Part shown: in pieces, positions 44,138-56,457 of the stretch
Layout: the number at the start of each line of letters is the position of its first letter
How positions within the stretch are numbered: position 1 is the first letter of the stretch
Origin: Rhizomucor pusillus
Taxonomy: Eukaryota > Mucoromycota > Mucoromycetes > Mucorales > Lichtheimiaceae
Direction: 5' to 3'
DNA: 64,000 nt
Assembly (NCBI GenBank): GCA_900175165.2
Contig: FWWN02000409.1
Location: 1-64,000 of the forward strand
Position numbers and translations under genes: made by a program
Notes under the pieces: generated by a model
The model's database searches: none
The model's input: only the letters and a program-made list of their open reading frames with translations
Told to the model about the DNA's origin: nothing

Positions 44138-47100
44138 TTAGCAGAACTGTTGTACATTTGTAAACGAAAATAGCTGTCCTGTACCTTGCCAAAGCTTTGT
44201 ATCTACCGTCGTGTCCTCGATCGGACTAATGTCTGGTGAGGTTGGACTCCTAGCAATACATTCGTCAAGCAAAAGTAATACAAATCATCCACGATATTCT
44301 TGAAAGAACTTACATGCTATCCCGGTCCTCAGTGAAGAAACCACGTTCACCAGCCAGTGGTGTCACAGGAGTTGCCGGAGCAGAGTACAGTTCCATCAAG
44401 TTGAAAGGTCGTGAAAGGCGTTTCTGATCGACGACGATTGAAGGTACTGAAGCTTGGGTTAGGAACAGCACTCCCTCGAGCTACGACACTATTTGTCTCT
44501 TACCGTTGGGTATGGATTTGCGCAGCCGTTTGTTTTCAAGATGGCGCAAGAAAGCCTTCCGCAAAGCAATCGTTTCGATCATGCCTTTTACGCGATCAAT
44601 TTTTATCAACGTCTGGACTGTTTCTTCCCTCTTACGGGTACTAAACAGTTCCTCCAATCTTTACAGAGAAAATGAGTGTTAGCAAGAATTTGTAACGTTT
44701 AAATAAAATAACTTACAAGAGGGCATTCTCTGGTATAATAAGTTTTCGTCTTGCGATTAATAAAAGCATTTGGTTGAATGATACACCTTTGGGACCTTCT
44801 ATCAAGGCTGCCTCCTATATCGTGTGTTCAACATTGCTGCAATTACTGCTACGTGATGGATTTCTTACCCAAAAAAGCATGTTCAAGTCCACTTTGCGCT
44901 GGTGTATCGTTGCTTTATCGAGAGCGGCCAATCTCCGATTGAGAATATTGATATCAATCCTCACTTGGTATGGATCGTCCATGACTGTCGGACCATTCAC
45001 GTTAAGCGCGCATTGAGAAGTTAGCTCTTTGTAAGAGAATTCTGGATCGTACAGCCTAGTTCTGAAGACACCACCGAGACGCTTGCGGAAGAGGATAAGT
45101 GCACAGAGTTTACCATTTGATCAGTTTAGAACGCTTACCCTCCAGAATGCAATGTAATCTTTGGGCTCTATGTACCCTGTTCTATCTCTGTCTATGTCAG
45201 CCCATACTTTCTTGAACGTAAATGATGGTTGGTTAAGGATTGTAGTAATCTAATCGTGATCATGCTATAGACATGATTCATGTGGATGGATATGAGTATA
45301 TGCACAAAAAAAGGATATTTTCTGATCTCGTCGCGGTTGACTAGAGAAAAGTTGGAAGCGATTTGATACACGTAGGAGAAATTGTCGGATACCACGGCAA
45401 CAAAAATCGCAACGAAAATGTACATGGAGATAATGTTGAACGATATGAACAAAAAGTAAGCCCAGCTGGTGGATCCACAATCAGAAAAGAGATAATCGTC
45501 CGCTTGAACACAGTTGGGATACTCGACTGCAAAGTCGTGCATCACAGTGTTCCATCCCTCTCTAACAAACATGCTCAGTATGGTTCATCTCGCTCGCTAG
45601 TTAGAAGATGCGCTGTACGTACCCGCTAGAGTATCGCACAAGGGATATCATTGTGTTGGCATAGTTCCTGAAATTGACATATTCAGTTGACGATTGCGTA
45701 CCGTACTTTGTGAGGCCGAAAATCTCCATAAACATGATTGCGTATGTAGTCATGACGACAAACCAAACGGCAAAAACGTTAAGGATTTGATACGCAGAAG
45801 CACTGATGGTAGATTGTTTTAGCAAAGAAAGGATCTTTGAATGGCTTCACGTGACTTACGCGATAATTGTAAAAAGCTGATTCAAACTATCACTTCGCTG
45901 TACAAGCTTGAAGCAAATAGCCGTCATGAATAGTTTCTGAGCTTCAACGCTCATTTTTTGCACGTCGGTACCAAGAGCAGCTATAACTGTAATGGTGCTA
46001 CCGGAAACTGCCACCAGGTCAAACAGATTCCAAAGGTTCCGTCGGAAAGATGCCCAACCGAGACCGAGTAGCTTGACAGTGATTTCTGTCCAGTATATAG
46101 CCAAAAATCCTAGGTAAGTGTACGCTGACAGAAAGTTAACGTATTGTTAGACTCGAGCTTCATCTGAGTAAATATTGGGGAAAACTTACTGCGTGCGATG
46201 GTGACAGTAGTAGTATCGAGATCGGACTCGGTACACAGGAACAAGATATTGAGAACGATGACCACTATCATAAACTTGTAGAAGCGGCCACGTTTTTCCA
46301 CAACGAGATCGAAACATTTCTTGCGTATACCGCTGGATGGGACTTTCTTTGGTCGCTTTGCTGGACGCATCCGACTGAGCAGCTTCTTGAGATCCATCCA
46401 TCGTCGTTGCTCGGCAGTCAAGTAAGCCGTTCCGTTGCGTCGTGAAAAGTTTTCGAGGACGACTCCCAAGAACAACGCAATTACAAGAATAGAGCCAATT
46501 AGGTTGTATACCATGAAGAATACACCTGCTAGCTGACTGGCGTCTTGCTTAGGAGCTTGGTCTTTGCCGACGATGGACATACTTGCAGCTTGGACATCAG
46601 TCCAGCCTTCGCCGCTTGTGATTTCCACCAGTAGCAAAAGCCCTTTAGCAAAGGAATCAAAGCTGTACACGTACGGATTGTCCCAGATTCGCGGCTGATA
46701 TATTTCTGTATCGTCAGGCATAGGCGCATCAGTGCCCAGCATCGCTTCGTTGACACACAAAGACTTGTTAGTGATATCAGAAGAGTCGTCGTTGCAGCTA
46801 TAAAAGAGGCCTTGGAAAACATTTTGGCCGTAAAGCGCGAACGGTATAATAATGCAGATACAAAGGCACGCTGCATCGGCAATGTAGGGTAGACCTTTCA
46901 CCATGATAGCTGTAAACATTTCACGTGCAGGTCTCAATAAATTGATCAGTCGCAGAGCTCTGAGGGCCTTGAAAGCTCTAAATGCGCGTTCGAGTCCGGT
47001 GGAGGATGCAAAGCTGTTAAAGTTTGACAGATATAATGTAACAAGTACAAATAGATCGAGAATGTTCCAGCCGTTGAGCATGTACGCGTTGGGTGCTAGC

Positions 47101-50100
47101 AAGAAGCCATCTGCGATGATTTTGATGACAAATTCGATTGAAAATATAATAGTAAACGCCCAGTCGAGATGTTCGAATATCATTAGATGCGCTGGATCGT
47201 TTCTATGCTCGAATTGATAGACTGGAGAGTTGTAAATAGTCAGAATGACTGTCACGACAATCGAGCAACTGATAAAACCGTAAAATATCCAGCTCGCTAC
47301 GAGTGATGGTTGAGCACCAAAGAACCGCTCGCCTCGACTTGGTGGGACCAACAGCTGGCACCAGCGACGGATTCTGTTATTCACTGAAAATATATAAAGC
47401 GACTTATCATACGTTGGATGTGCTGCAATGAACTCTTGACGCAAAGCCTTCCTTTCTTCAAGGTTGTGAAGTGTCGCTTCGTCCATTCCCATGTGGGAAC
47501 CTGAATGCATAGGATCAGCTGATGAAGAATGCAATAATATTTGCTGCAAAGATTGTTGTTCCCGTGCGCCCAGACGGTTGCCTTTGTCGAAAAACGTTTG
47601 AAATTGTTCCAATGGATTTTTGCTGTCTAGCGTCATGCTCTTCCGTGTGCCAGTAATGGGAAGCGGTTGTACGCTAGGCGTCGCCTTCCTCAGTAGAGCC
47701 TGAATCTTTGCTTTCCAGCCGCTCTGTGTTTGCAAATGCTGATGTCGTGCGATATCGCCGAGCAATGCTTTCCGCTCGTCATCCACCTGGGATGGACGCG
47801 TATGAAACATATATTCATTCGAATTGACAAAAGCACGCAGTTCACTTACCTCTTTCGTGGTAGTATCATCGACCATAAAGTCGCGGACTACGTCCTTTTT
47901 GGCTTGCCACACAAGGTTTGCAGGTATATTGACATTGAGACCTTTTGGATGAGGGCGGAAATAACGATAAATGTTCCATCGGCTAATAACCGGGTCTTCC
48001 TCCATGTCATGTTCCGTTCTTTTGACGTATTCTTCGAGCTGGCGTTTCTTTTTTTCTTCTTCAACAATTTCAAAGTTTTCCATAAGCACAGCAATAAACA
48101 TGTTAACAAGCACGACTGCAAGGTGGAAAGAACTAGTTACACATACAATGGATATCTGTGTATATTTTCTCTCTGTTACTTACAGTTCGAAAACAGGAAC
48201 CAGAAAACCAGAAACAATGCATTGATTGCAACTGTTTTGGAAGGTACTCCTGCCTCCATAATGTCATACAGGACATCCGTCCAGTTTTCACCAGAAAATA
48301 ACTATCAAGCGAGTTTTTCAGGTAAATAATATTGGCCTTAAGGTTAAGAGGGATGGACTTACCTGGTAGAGAGCTGCAAACGAGTTGTATATGGAGAAAA
48401 AGCGCATCTCATCCTCACTGTCGTTCAATAAGCCCTCAAAAAGCTGGTAAGACTGTGTATATCCGAAAAGGTAAATTAAACAGGCATAAAACGCATATGA
48501 TTACCCTACACTGCTTACCATTATGGCAACAAGTAATGTAGCCAGTATGATAAAGAACATCAGATTAATAAGTCCCCAGACACTACCTAGCACGCGAGCC
48601 TATATCCGAACGTTAAAGTGACGCACGTATGTTTTCTGTTGCAAGACTTACGCTAAGAGTCCTCACTCGGGGGATGACAACAATGATCCGGTAGATACGC
48701 AGGACTTGGAAGACAGTAAGCCATGCATAGACGGCACGGTGATTGTGTATAGGAGGAATACGTATGGTACAAGTGACGACGGCAATAAACGTATCAGCTC
48801 GGTTTGACCTTTTCCCAAAGAACTTGCGCCATTGAGGCCACTCTGCCAGAAATCTCAGTATAATCTCGACAAGAAATGCGATAGAAAAATAAAGCTCGGC
48901 CGTGTCTATTAATGAATGTGAAAAGGGAACTTAGTTCACAATACACTGGAAACAGTCTGTCAATATGTACCAATTGCATTAAGCTGTTGAGGCGTCATAT
49001 CGTTGTTTTTGAGGCCCATGACGATAAGATCGGCGGCAACTGCGATCACCCACAATGGGCGAGTGATACGGACTATATCGCGGAATAACGTTGATCGCCA
49101 TCTATTGGTCTGAGCGAGTCTCTTGTGTCGAAATGCCCATCCTTCTCCTTCGTCGGCTAACACAGGCTTTGCCCTAATTTGTGTTTATAACAAAAAAAGG
49201 TGTAGTTGTTTAGACACCATTGTCATCTAGTTTAATGTGCATTGTTACCTTGAAGACATGAAAGCTGAGTGTTGCGCCGAATCTTCACGAACCTTTGCAA
49301 ACATTTCGTTGATGACAGCCACGAATAAGTTAATGAGCCAAAAGTTCAAGACGATGACGATGACGATAAAGTATAAGGATGCAATCACGTATTCAGCATC
49401 CATCATATTGTACATCAAATCCGTCCATGATTGGTCTATCAAAATGCGGAAGTTAAGATATGCTCTGTATCTACTATTGCTTCCAAATATACACTTACTG
49501 CCAGCGATAATGACAACAATTAGCATAGAAGCAAAGATATTGTCAAAGCTTATTGTGTTTCCGTAAGGATTCTCCACTTCCTAAAGAGCAGCCGTATACG
49601 ACTGCGTCAGTAACTCGTGACCAGGCAAATACAAACGTTGTATCTTACCTGGCACACTAAACCTTCAGGGCAAATAAACCCCTTGGCCCATGGCCCAGAC
49701 TCGCCATCTTTGGATAAAAATGGCTGCACAACGCCGTTTTCCATGTATCCACCGCAATATTGTTGCATAATCTGTGTGTCCGTAGAATTATTTGGGTCTA
49801 CACACGGTACGCATTAGGCCAACAATAAACAGGGGTCGACAGAATCTATTGCTTACTAGTCCACACGCATCGACGCAGAAAAGAGCCTTGAAAAGACTGT
49901 ACGCCAACGATGCTATCAATTTGAAGATGAGTTTAAAATTCACTGCGTTGCTGTTTTCCTAATCCGCGGGATACTTGCGCAAATATGACAAAGAAGAATA
50001 ACACAAACGATGAAACGGTGAGCACTAGCGGCCCTGCTTTCCTCAAACTTTGTAGTATAACACGGTTGCCGTCGGTGATGTTTAGCAACCGAACGAGGAT

Positions 50101-51369
50101 CAATGCAGACAGGCACTTGAATACCAATATCCGTATAGTATCTCCGATAATTTCTACGCCGTTGCAGAGCAGTGCAAGATCGATCCAGTACGAACACACG
50201 GAGATAAAGTCGATGCGGTTCCAGCTATGGCGCATGAATGCGAGGGGTGGTGGTGGATCAGTCGGGTCCTTGGGAGTGAATAGAAATCCATAGACAATGA
50301 TTCGGCAGATGACGCTTAGGCTGCAAGGCGATACCTCAGCAAAGAGTGGAATTCATAGTCATTGACCCAACTTACGTATAAAATATATATATTGCCAGCA
50401 ATACAAACTGATCCCACGTCTGACCCCACTCCTGCGGCGGCTCGGGAGTGCTTGTTGTTCCCCATCCTACTGCTAACAGCACTGCTGCGTGCAAAGCAAT
50501 CACCAACATCATGATCGTTTCAGTCCAGCTACATCATACAATTTGTTACCATCGACTTGTTCTCGGTCCTCTTTCGATCATGTCTCTCACCTCCATAAGA
50601 TGATGCTTGCAAGTGCTTTCCGTAATTTGTTGTGGGGCCCAAATACGCCGCAGCTCTTGCCTGCAAGGTGTAAGCCCGGCTGTCTTTCAGATGCGACCTG
50701 CGGATCTGGGGTTGTGTTCTCTGCAGCATCATTCGAAGAAGATTGCTTGGGTGTCAGAGGTATTGCTTCCTCAGGACCCGCATCCTCCGTCACGCTGGGG
50801 ATTGCTGGAAAAGGTGGTTGTGTATCTATAATGGGCACTCTGTCGTTCTGTACGTTAACGACTCGACGTGACACTTTGCGTATGACTGTAGCAACGCGAT
50901 TGATCGACTGCCGGTTCTGAGCCTTATCTGTGGTAACACGCGCAGGTTCTGGAGCTGGCAGCATAGTGGTATTATTATTATTACCGCCATTATTGTTGTC
51001 ATAATCGCTATCATTGTCGCCCGCCATGTGAGCAGTAAGCCGTGCTGTATCCGAGTACTCGACCGCATTTTCCTGCACGTCATATGTCGTAAACTGAGAC
51101 GGAAAAACCGAGGATGCTAGCGAGTTTGCCCGTCGTTTGCTTGGTCTCGGTGTCGCTTCCTCCTGGAAAGCTGCTTCGAGCTCGTCAATCTGCACGGGTG
51201 GCGTAACATATGTCGTCCGAGTTCGTCTAACTCTGCTAGCTGTCGAAGGAGATCTCGCCGGGAACGTCAGGAATCCAGTCGAGGTGTCAGCGGATCCGAC
51301 ATTCCTGTAAGGATTATTGGACGATAACCGTGCCACGTTGCCAAAGGTTTCGTCGTCATCGGAATCCAT
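44138..51369 (-). CDS. CCH1: Cch1-type voltage-gated calcium channel alpha subunit
   Basis: 23 exons: 51369-50591, 50528-50376, 50320-49979, 49912-49857, 49797-49649, 49580-49499, 49435-49249, 49173-48971, 48905-48652, 48599-48519, 48452-48363, 48301-48184, 48115-47850, 47786-46190, 46124-45860, 45802-45623, 45573-45319, 45217-45139, 45081-44869, 44814-44717, 44658-44504, 44446-44314, 44249-44138; 1,948 aa. High-affinity calcium influx channel of the plasma membrane, partner of Mid1. Four six-span repeats follow a ~260-residue disordered N-terminus. Pore segments: ENPYGNTISFDNIFAS (I), SGENWTDVLYDI (II), SGEGWTDVQAAS (III), VREGWNTVMHDF (IV), i.e. acidic filter residues in II-IV. An EF-hand-like stretch follows (KKVWADIDRDRTGYIEP). 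Intron 45318-45218 is AT-AC; intron 49978-49913 is GC-AG. The sum of exons is an exact multiple of three. Confidence 0.93.
45218..45318 (-). other. U12-type AT-AC intron in CCH1
   Basis: 101-nt intron on the minus strand. The 5' site is ATATCCTTTT, identical to the minor-spliceosome consensus. A branch-point sequence TCCTTAAC (45239-45232) sits about 15 nt before the terminal AC. Removing exactly this segment joins NRDEIRK to FKKVWADID in frame. No GT-AG alternative in the stretch preserves both frame and the conserved residues. Confidence 0.88.
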
Positions 51370-51718
51370 TACTGCTCAAACCCGGTACATGAGGCGCTGG
51401 ACAAGTTGCTCGACAGACTCAGGGACGGATGTGCAGATCAGAAACACAGCAGCCGCCTGCGCTACCCAAAATGGTAAAGACTTGGCATTTATCATTTTGG
51501 AAACCATCTTCGGATCGTTGACAACAGTCAGCCACTTTGTAGTAGTAACAAGATCAACTGTATTCTTCATATGCGCTCAAGGTATAGAAAACAGTAACAC
51601 GGCTAAATCACCTTTTCTGATCTATTGGAAAAATAAATGAAGTATTTATTTCAGTCTGATGGATATAAAGGGTGATGAAGACAAGAATACTGGATGATAA
51701 GATAATGTGGCACGATAT
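51370..51718. other. Spacer between lipase and channel genes
   Basis: About 350 bp between the lipase stop and the Cch1 start, both on the minus strand. Expected to hold the Cch1 promoter and the 3' end of the lipase transcript. No gene seen. Confidence 0.5.
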
Positions 51719-54700
51719 TTATATATTCTCGTATGCACCGTATTGCCCAAAGAACCCTCTGCAGAGGTGTCGGATAGCATTCTCATACATGTTGGGAGAA
51801 TGGTCCATAAACATGGAGCGAGCAAACACGATTTCCGAGAAGCGCGCCGCAACGTCGTCGCACCGGCTTAGCTTGACCATGTGGGCACGCTTATGCTGAG
51901 ACTTGGATGTGGCTGATGATTGTCCCTGCAGGACCGTATCGGTGCGCTGGACTAGCTGTGGTGTAGACTCGATCAAATACACTATGCTTGGCGGGTAAAG
52001 TTTGTCTGCCCGCATATCGGCTCGCATCGTCTTGATAAGTGCCCAAAACCACTGATCGTCTGCATCCGTATCATCCTGCTCCTTCTCGGCTTGCTTGTCA
52101 TTCTTTCGATGGTAGCGCCCAACAATGCGCTTCAGAATATCGTCTGCAACGTCGCTGTCGTTGTATAAGCTTACAGCAACATTTTTGAAATCTTTGAGCA
52201 AACCAAGACTAAGACACGGAACAATGTCGTAGCCGTGGACTATGCTTGTGACAAGACCACGGCCGCAATATTCACTCAGTTCCAGGCACATAACGCAGGG
52301 TGGTCCATATGTGTAGCAATGGATCGGGCGTCCGGGCGGTAGGCCCGAGTCTCGAGAAGTAACAAACGGTACAGGGTCGCGTGTCAGCGCAGCCATCAGG
52401 ACAGGGTCGTTCACCTGTGCAATGCTGTCGCGCTCCTCGCTCCACAGTAGACTCAACAGGCTAGCGACTCCAGCACCGAGAGAATGTCCGCATAAAACGA
52501 GGCCATAGCTGGGGTGCTCCTCCAGACCTTGGACGATTGCTTGGTACACACGCCCTTTCTGTCGCGACAGTAGCTGCGCAGCTTCCAACATGCCGGCGTG
52601 GGCTGTGTACTTTCGTCCGGCAATCTCAACTTGAGCATAGTCGCACGTTAAATCGGTCAAAACATCGCTTAATCCAAGCGTTCCTCTGCAAGTAAGCACC
52701 ACAGCTTGTGCTGTGTGATCCACAGTCACATAATGTACAAGTGCATGCAATTGCGGATGCTGCACTGAAGTCAACGGAGATCTGTCGGTGTAGCTCGATA
52801 GCAGAATATCATCCACAGATACGCCTGTGTGGTGTGCGAAAGCATGATGATTTGGATGGTGAGAGTTGGGCAGCACAGAAGGGATATCTCCGATCCCAAG
52901 GATGCGCATAAACGACTCGCCATAGGCAGCGCTGGCATACCGCATAAAGTGGGCTATATTGTTAATAATGTGGCGGCGAGGGAAGTTTCGTGGATTGGGT
53001 TCCCTCTCAAGTGGAGAACGCGCTTTGCGTTTCTTTCGCGTGTTCGGTAGGGATGGTGATCGAACCAAACTTTTGCTGTGTCGCTCAATCTTTGTAGGAC
53101 GAGATGACGGTGCCGTGTTTGAAGGCGATGCCTGTGGTCGTTGGGTATACGTAGTTGTAGTCAAAGTGCGTGAGATGCTCGATACGCTGGTAATCGAGTT
53201 TGAGCGGTTGCGAAAATTTGAAGATGATGAGGAAGGTGAAGCTGGATGTTGCAAGTAAATCGAAGGAACAGGTGGTGTCGGTGGAGAAGCAGATGATTTC
53301 TTTCTACTTGACTCGATGCCTTTTTGGAAAATATTGCTAACGCTCTTTTTTCGAGCACCTTTAAGTTTCAAGCGACTCCAAGAAGATTTGCGTTTGACAG
53401 CACGTTCTGGAAAAGCTTTGGTGGCTGCTTGCGGCGATGGAAGTGATGGAGGCGTGGAGGAGACTCGGGCTGCAGGGATTGATGAAGTCGGTGTTGTCGT
53501 CAAGGATGATGATGATGCTGATGGTTGCGGTGGTGGGCCTGGGGGGAGCGGCTTTGCTTCTCTGCCGATTTCAGCAGAGGTTGATCTCAGAGTGGTGGAT
53601 GTGCTCGTCACCATAGTAATAGGTTCCGCATTCTCATCGTCGTCTTCTTCTCCCGAGCTCAAGTCTAAAGTTTCCATACTTCCATGATGTGCGGATCTAC
53701 CAATCACGTCGCGCTCATATTTGACTTGACGTTCGACTTTCTTGCGAGACAGTTTCTTGGATACCGCCGATAGCATAATCTTGATTCCCTTTGTGGGTGT
53801 TTTGAAAGGCGCGAAAGAACGTCTGTCCTGGGAGCTGTATTTTTGACTGTCGGGATCTTCGTCTTGTTGATCCATAGTGTGTTTGATCCAGGCACCGGGT
53901 AAGGTTTTCTCAGAATCCTGCTGCTCATCAATTATGGCCATGAAAGATTCAGCGTCATCTTCATCGGAGCGCACTATGATGTATTTCGCTTTTGGCTGGT
54001 GATGTTCATCCTTTGTTGGATCAATCGGGCGAATACGCGTGGTGCGGATTGTTGTGCGTCGCGTGGACGTGGTAATTTCATACATTGGATATCGGAATGC
54101 TGGATCCTGAAACGATTGCGTTGCCAACGACAGCGCGCTGCCGTTGAGATCCTGATACTCTTCTCCTTTTGTAGATTGCCGGCCATCAGCGCCTAGTATT
54201 TCTTCAAGCTCATGGATCACGTCGGGCGCGTGCTCGTCGCCATCCTCGCTGTGCTGATGGTATTGAATCAAGGATTGTTCGTTTTTTTCCTCTTCCACCA
54301 CAAGACCCTTCCACATGACCGTCGTTTTTATATACTCCATGGTGCGTTTATGTGTCACGTTCTGAAGCACAGCAAATGCCGTCATGGCTCGTGTGAGTCC
54401 GCTCAGGATCGCGATCTTGCCACTCTGTGCAAGCTCGAATTCAGGGTCGTTGATCAACTCATTGTGCACGAGTGTGATGATGGAGGCGATCGCGCGAGAT
54501 GTTTCGTTTGATCCGAATATGCCATCAATTATTTGAACTGATTCGTCTGCTGCCTAATTCAGAGCAAGCGTCAGGACCAGACGGGCTGTGAAAAGCGCAT
54601 GAGTGCAGGAGGAACTCATACTTGCCTTAATACCGGTTTGGATTGTCTGGGAGGTGAAGTGTAATCCTGATAAAGCAAAGAGTTCCGCCAAGGTAAACGT

Positions 54701-55121
54701 GTGATGAACCACGTAAATGCCCAAGTTTGTATATTTGTCAAGAATTTGCAAGAATGCTCCCTTTGATCTATATGCATATGTCAGTCGATATGCATCATCT
54801 TCAGATGGGACTCGTAAGTTTTACGTACTTTTCCGGCACATCAATTTGCTCTTCTCCGTAGGTGAGTGCATGGAGGCTTTTGGCAGTGGATATCGCATTG
54901 ATGAGTGCTTGTCTCGAGAGCCCAAACCCAAAAATGGTGCTGTATTTTGCAGTTTCAAAAAGGATTTCTATGAACAGCGATGAACAACGGAGCGATAGTC
55001 TCGCTGCTAACGAGACAGCTGTGATAAAATTGGCAATGTTGGTTGGCAGCAGAGTCGCCGAGGCTGCCGCGTAAATCGCACTGCTGTATGGGACAACATC
55101 CGTAGTTGTAGAAGCAGGCAT
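51719..55121 (-). CDS. Diacylglycerol-lipase-like (class 3 lipase) protein
   Basis: Exons 55121-54829, 54767-54622, 54549-51719; 1,089 aa. A serine hydrolase of the lipase-3/DAGL family, predicted to cleave diacylglycerol or related acylglycerols. The N-terminal ~200 residues are helical with hydrophobic stretches (TAFAVLQNVTHKRTMEYIKT marks the end). A long basic, Ser/Pro-rich region (~280-640) looks disordered and phosphorylatable. The catalytic domain starts near residue 650: NIAHFMRYASAAYGE, VLTCRGTLGLSDVLTDLT, the nucleophile elbow LCGHSLGAGVASLL (about residue 830), and FGPPCVMCLEL-type YTYGPPCVMCLE. The C-terminus ends after a conserved FFGQYGAYENI. A 3' splice site at GGCAG/CAGACG was chosen by phase. 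Confidence 0.87.
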
Positions 55122-56457
55122 AACTTAGAATATATAGTGGAGGGGAAGCCAAAGAAAGAAGGAGAGAAAGGAGAAAGCGAGTGATACAGGCAAGTTCGTT
55201 CCAAGGTCATTAAAGATGATACGCTACTCCATATTTGTTTGTCAGCCGTGGCACAAAGGGACCAGCGCAAATGACGAATCCGGATATCGTGGGGATGACA
55301 AGTGTTTCGCATTGAATACGAATAGCATATGAGATTGGATGCTCTTAGAATTTGATAGAAACAGCCTAGTTGAGTGCGAAGAGTATATGACTATTATATT
55401 ATTCCATTATTGTTATCACGTAACAGATTTCGAAACTTTTCCTGCTTCACGCAGATTGCATTTTCATATGCGACAGACATGCACCAAAGCAGTACCTGTG
55501 ATGCCTTTCTTATTGAGTCTAGAAATAGCTTGCAGCATAAGTACATATTGATAACAGCATATAAAAAGCATTGTTACATCGAAGACTCTGGGGGTTCGGC
55601 GGTCTGTTTGTAGATTTTGCAAGAGGTACTTGCTTACGATTGAAAGTAGCATCATTCGTTCATAGCTAGGAGAATATCACAGCTTGTATCTGGACTGGTA
55701 TACATAGATAATATATTGTAGCGAAAGAACTTGCTTCTGTATCAAATATTTGTGCATAAATCGCCACGACATCAATAGAGAACTCTTGGACATTCAGGTC
55801 TGGGTCCTCCAACCATGAGAAAAAGAAACATATTCGAAATTCGTTTGCGGTAGGCTACTGCTTTTATGGTAGCAGTTTGTGGATGATTGATAGCAGTCTT
55901 TACATTCAATCCAATCATGTCAATTCGATAACGTCTGTGTGTAGCAAGGAGGCACTGACTGGCTGTCCTCCAAAGTTTCGTAAAATCCAGACCACAATGA
56001 ATTGACGCACGTGATAATGAATCTGCCAGAGTGCTGCGCACAGCGAAACAAACTCAAGCAATGAAGACTGAATATAGCATTCGCGGCGCATGCTGTTTGC
56101 ACTCTTCGGTGTGAAGGAGTTATTCATTCCAACATTCAGACAAGCTCTAAAGTACTGTGTTTGCATGAAATTTTTATAAAACATGTACATATGACTTGCG
56201 ACTCGTTCCTCTAACGTACAAACTAACAACCGACGAAGATCGTGTCATCTGCCGGAGCCTATGTCTGAGATCGAGATAGTGCATCAATAATGCTGTTTGT
56301 TTCAGTTTATTCATGCCCTTTGTATAACTCATCGTCATCAGAAGCAAATACGATATATTACTGAAGAAAAACGGAAAAAATTTACAATTGCTTGTGCATG
56401 AATACATATTATGTTGAATGCGAATTATTTTGTCTTTTTCTTCGTATGATTGAATGA
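55122..56457. other. Intergenic region
   Basis: About 1.3 kb between the lipase start (-) and the RING-protein stop (-). AT-rich with many short open frames, none with recognisable domains or splice structure. Expected to hold the lipase promoter. Confidence 0.5.

Noticed and set aside
45803..45859. An apparent 15-nt intron (GTAAGTCACGTGAAG) at the start of this segment of CCH1
   Set aside because: A normal 57-nt intron ending at CTACCATCAG gives the better conserved join (TIIA-ASAYQILNVF) in the correct phase.
55339..56229. Several 60-100-codon frames between the lipase and RING genes
   Set aside because: No motifs, no sensible splice structure; consistent with random AT-rich intergenic DNA.
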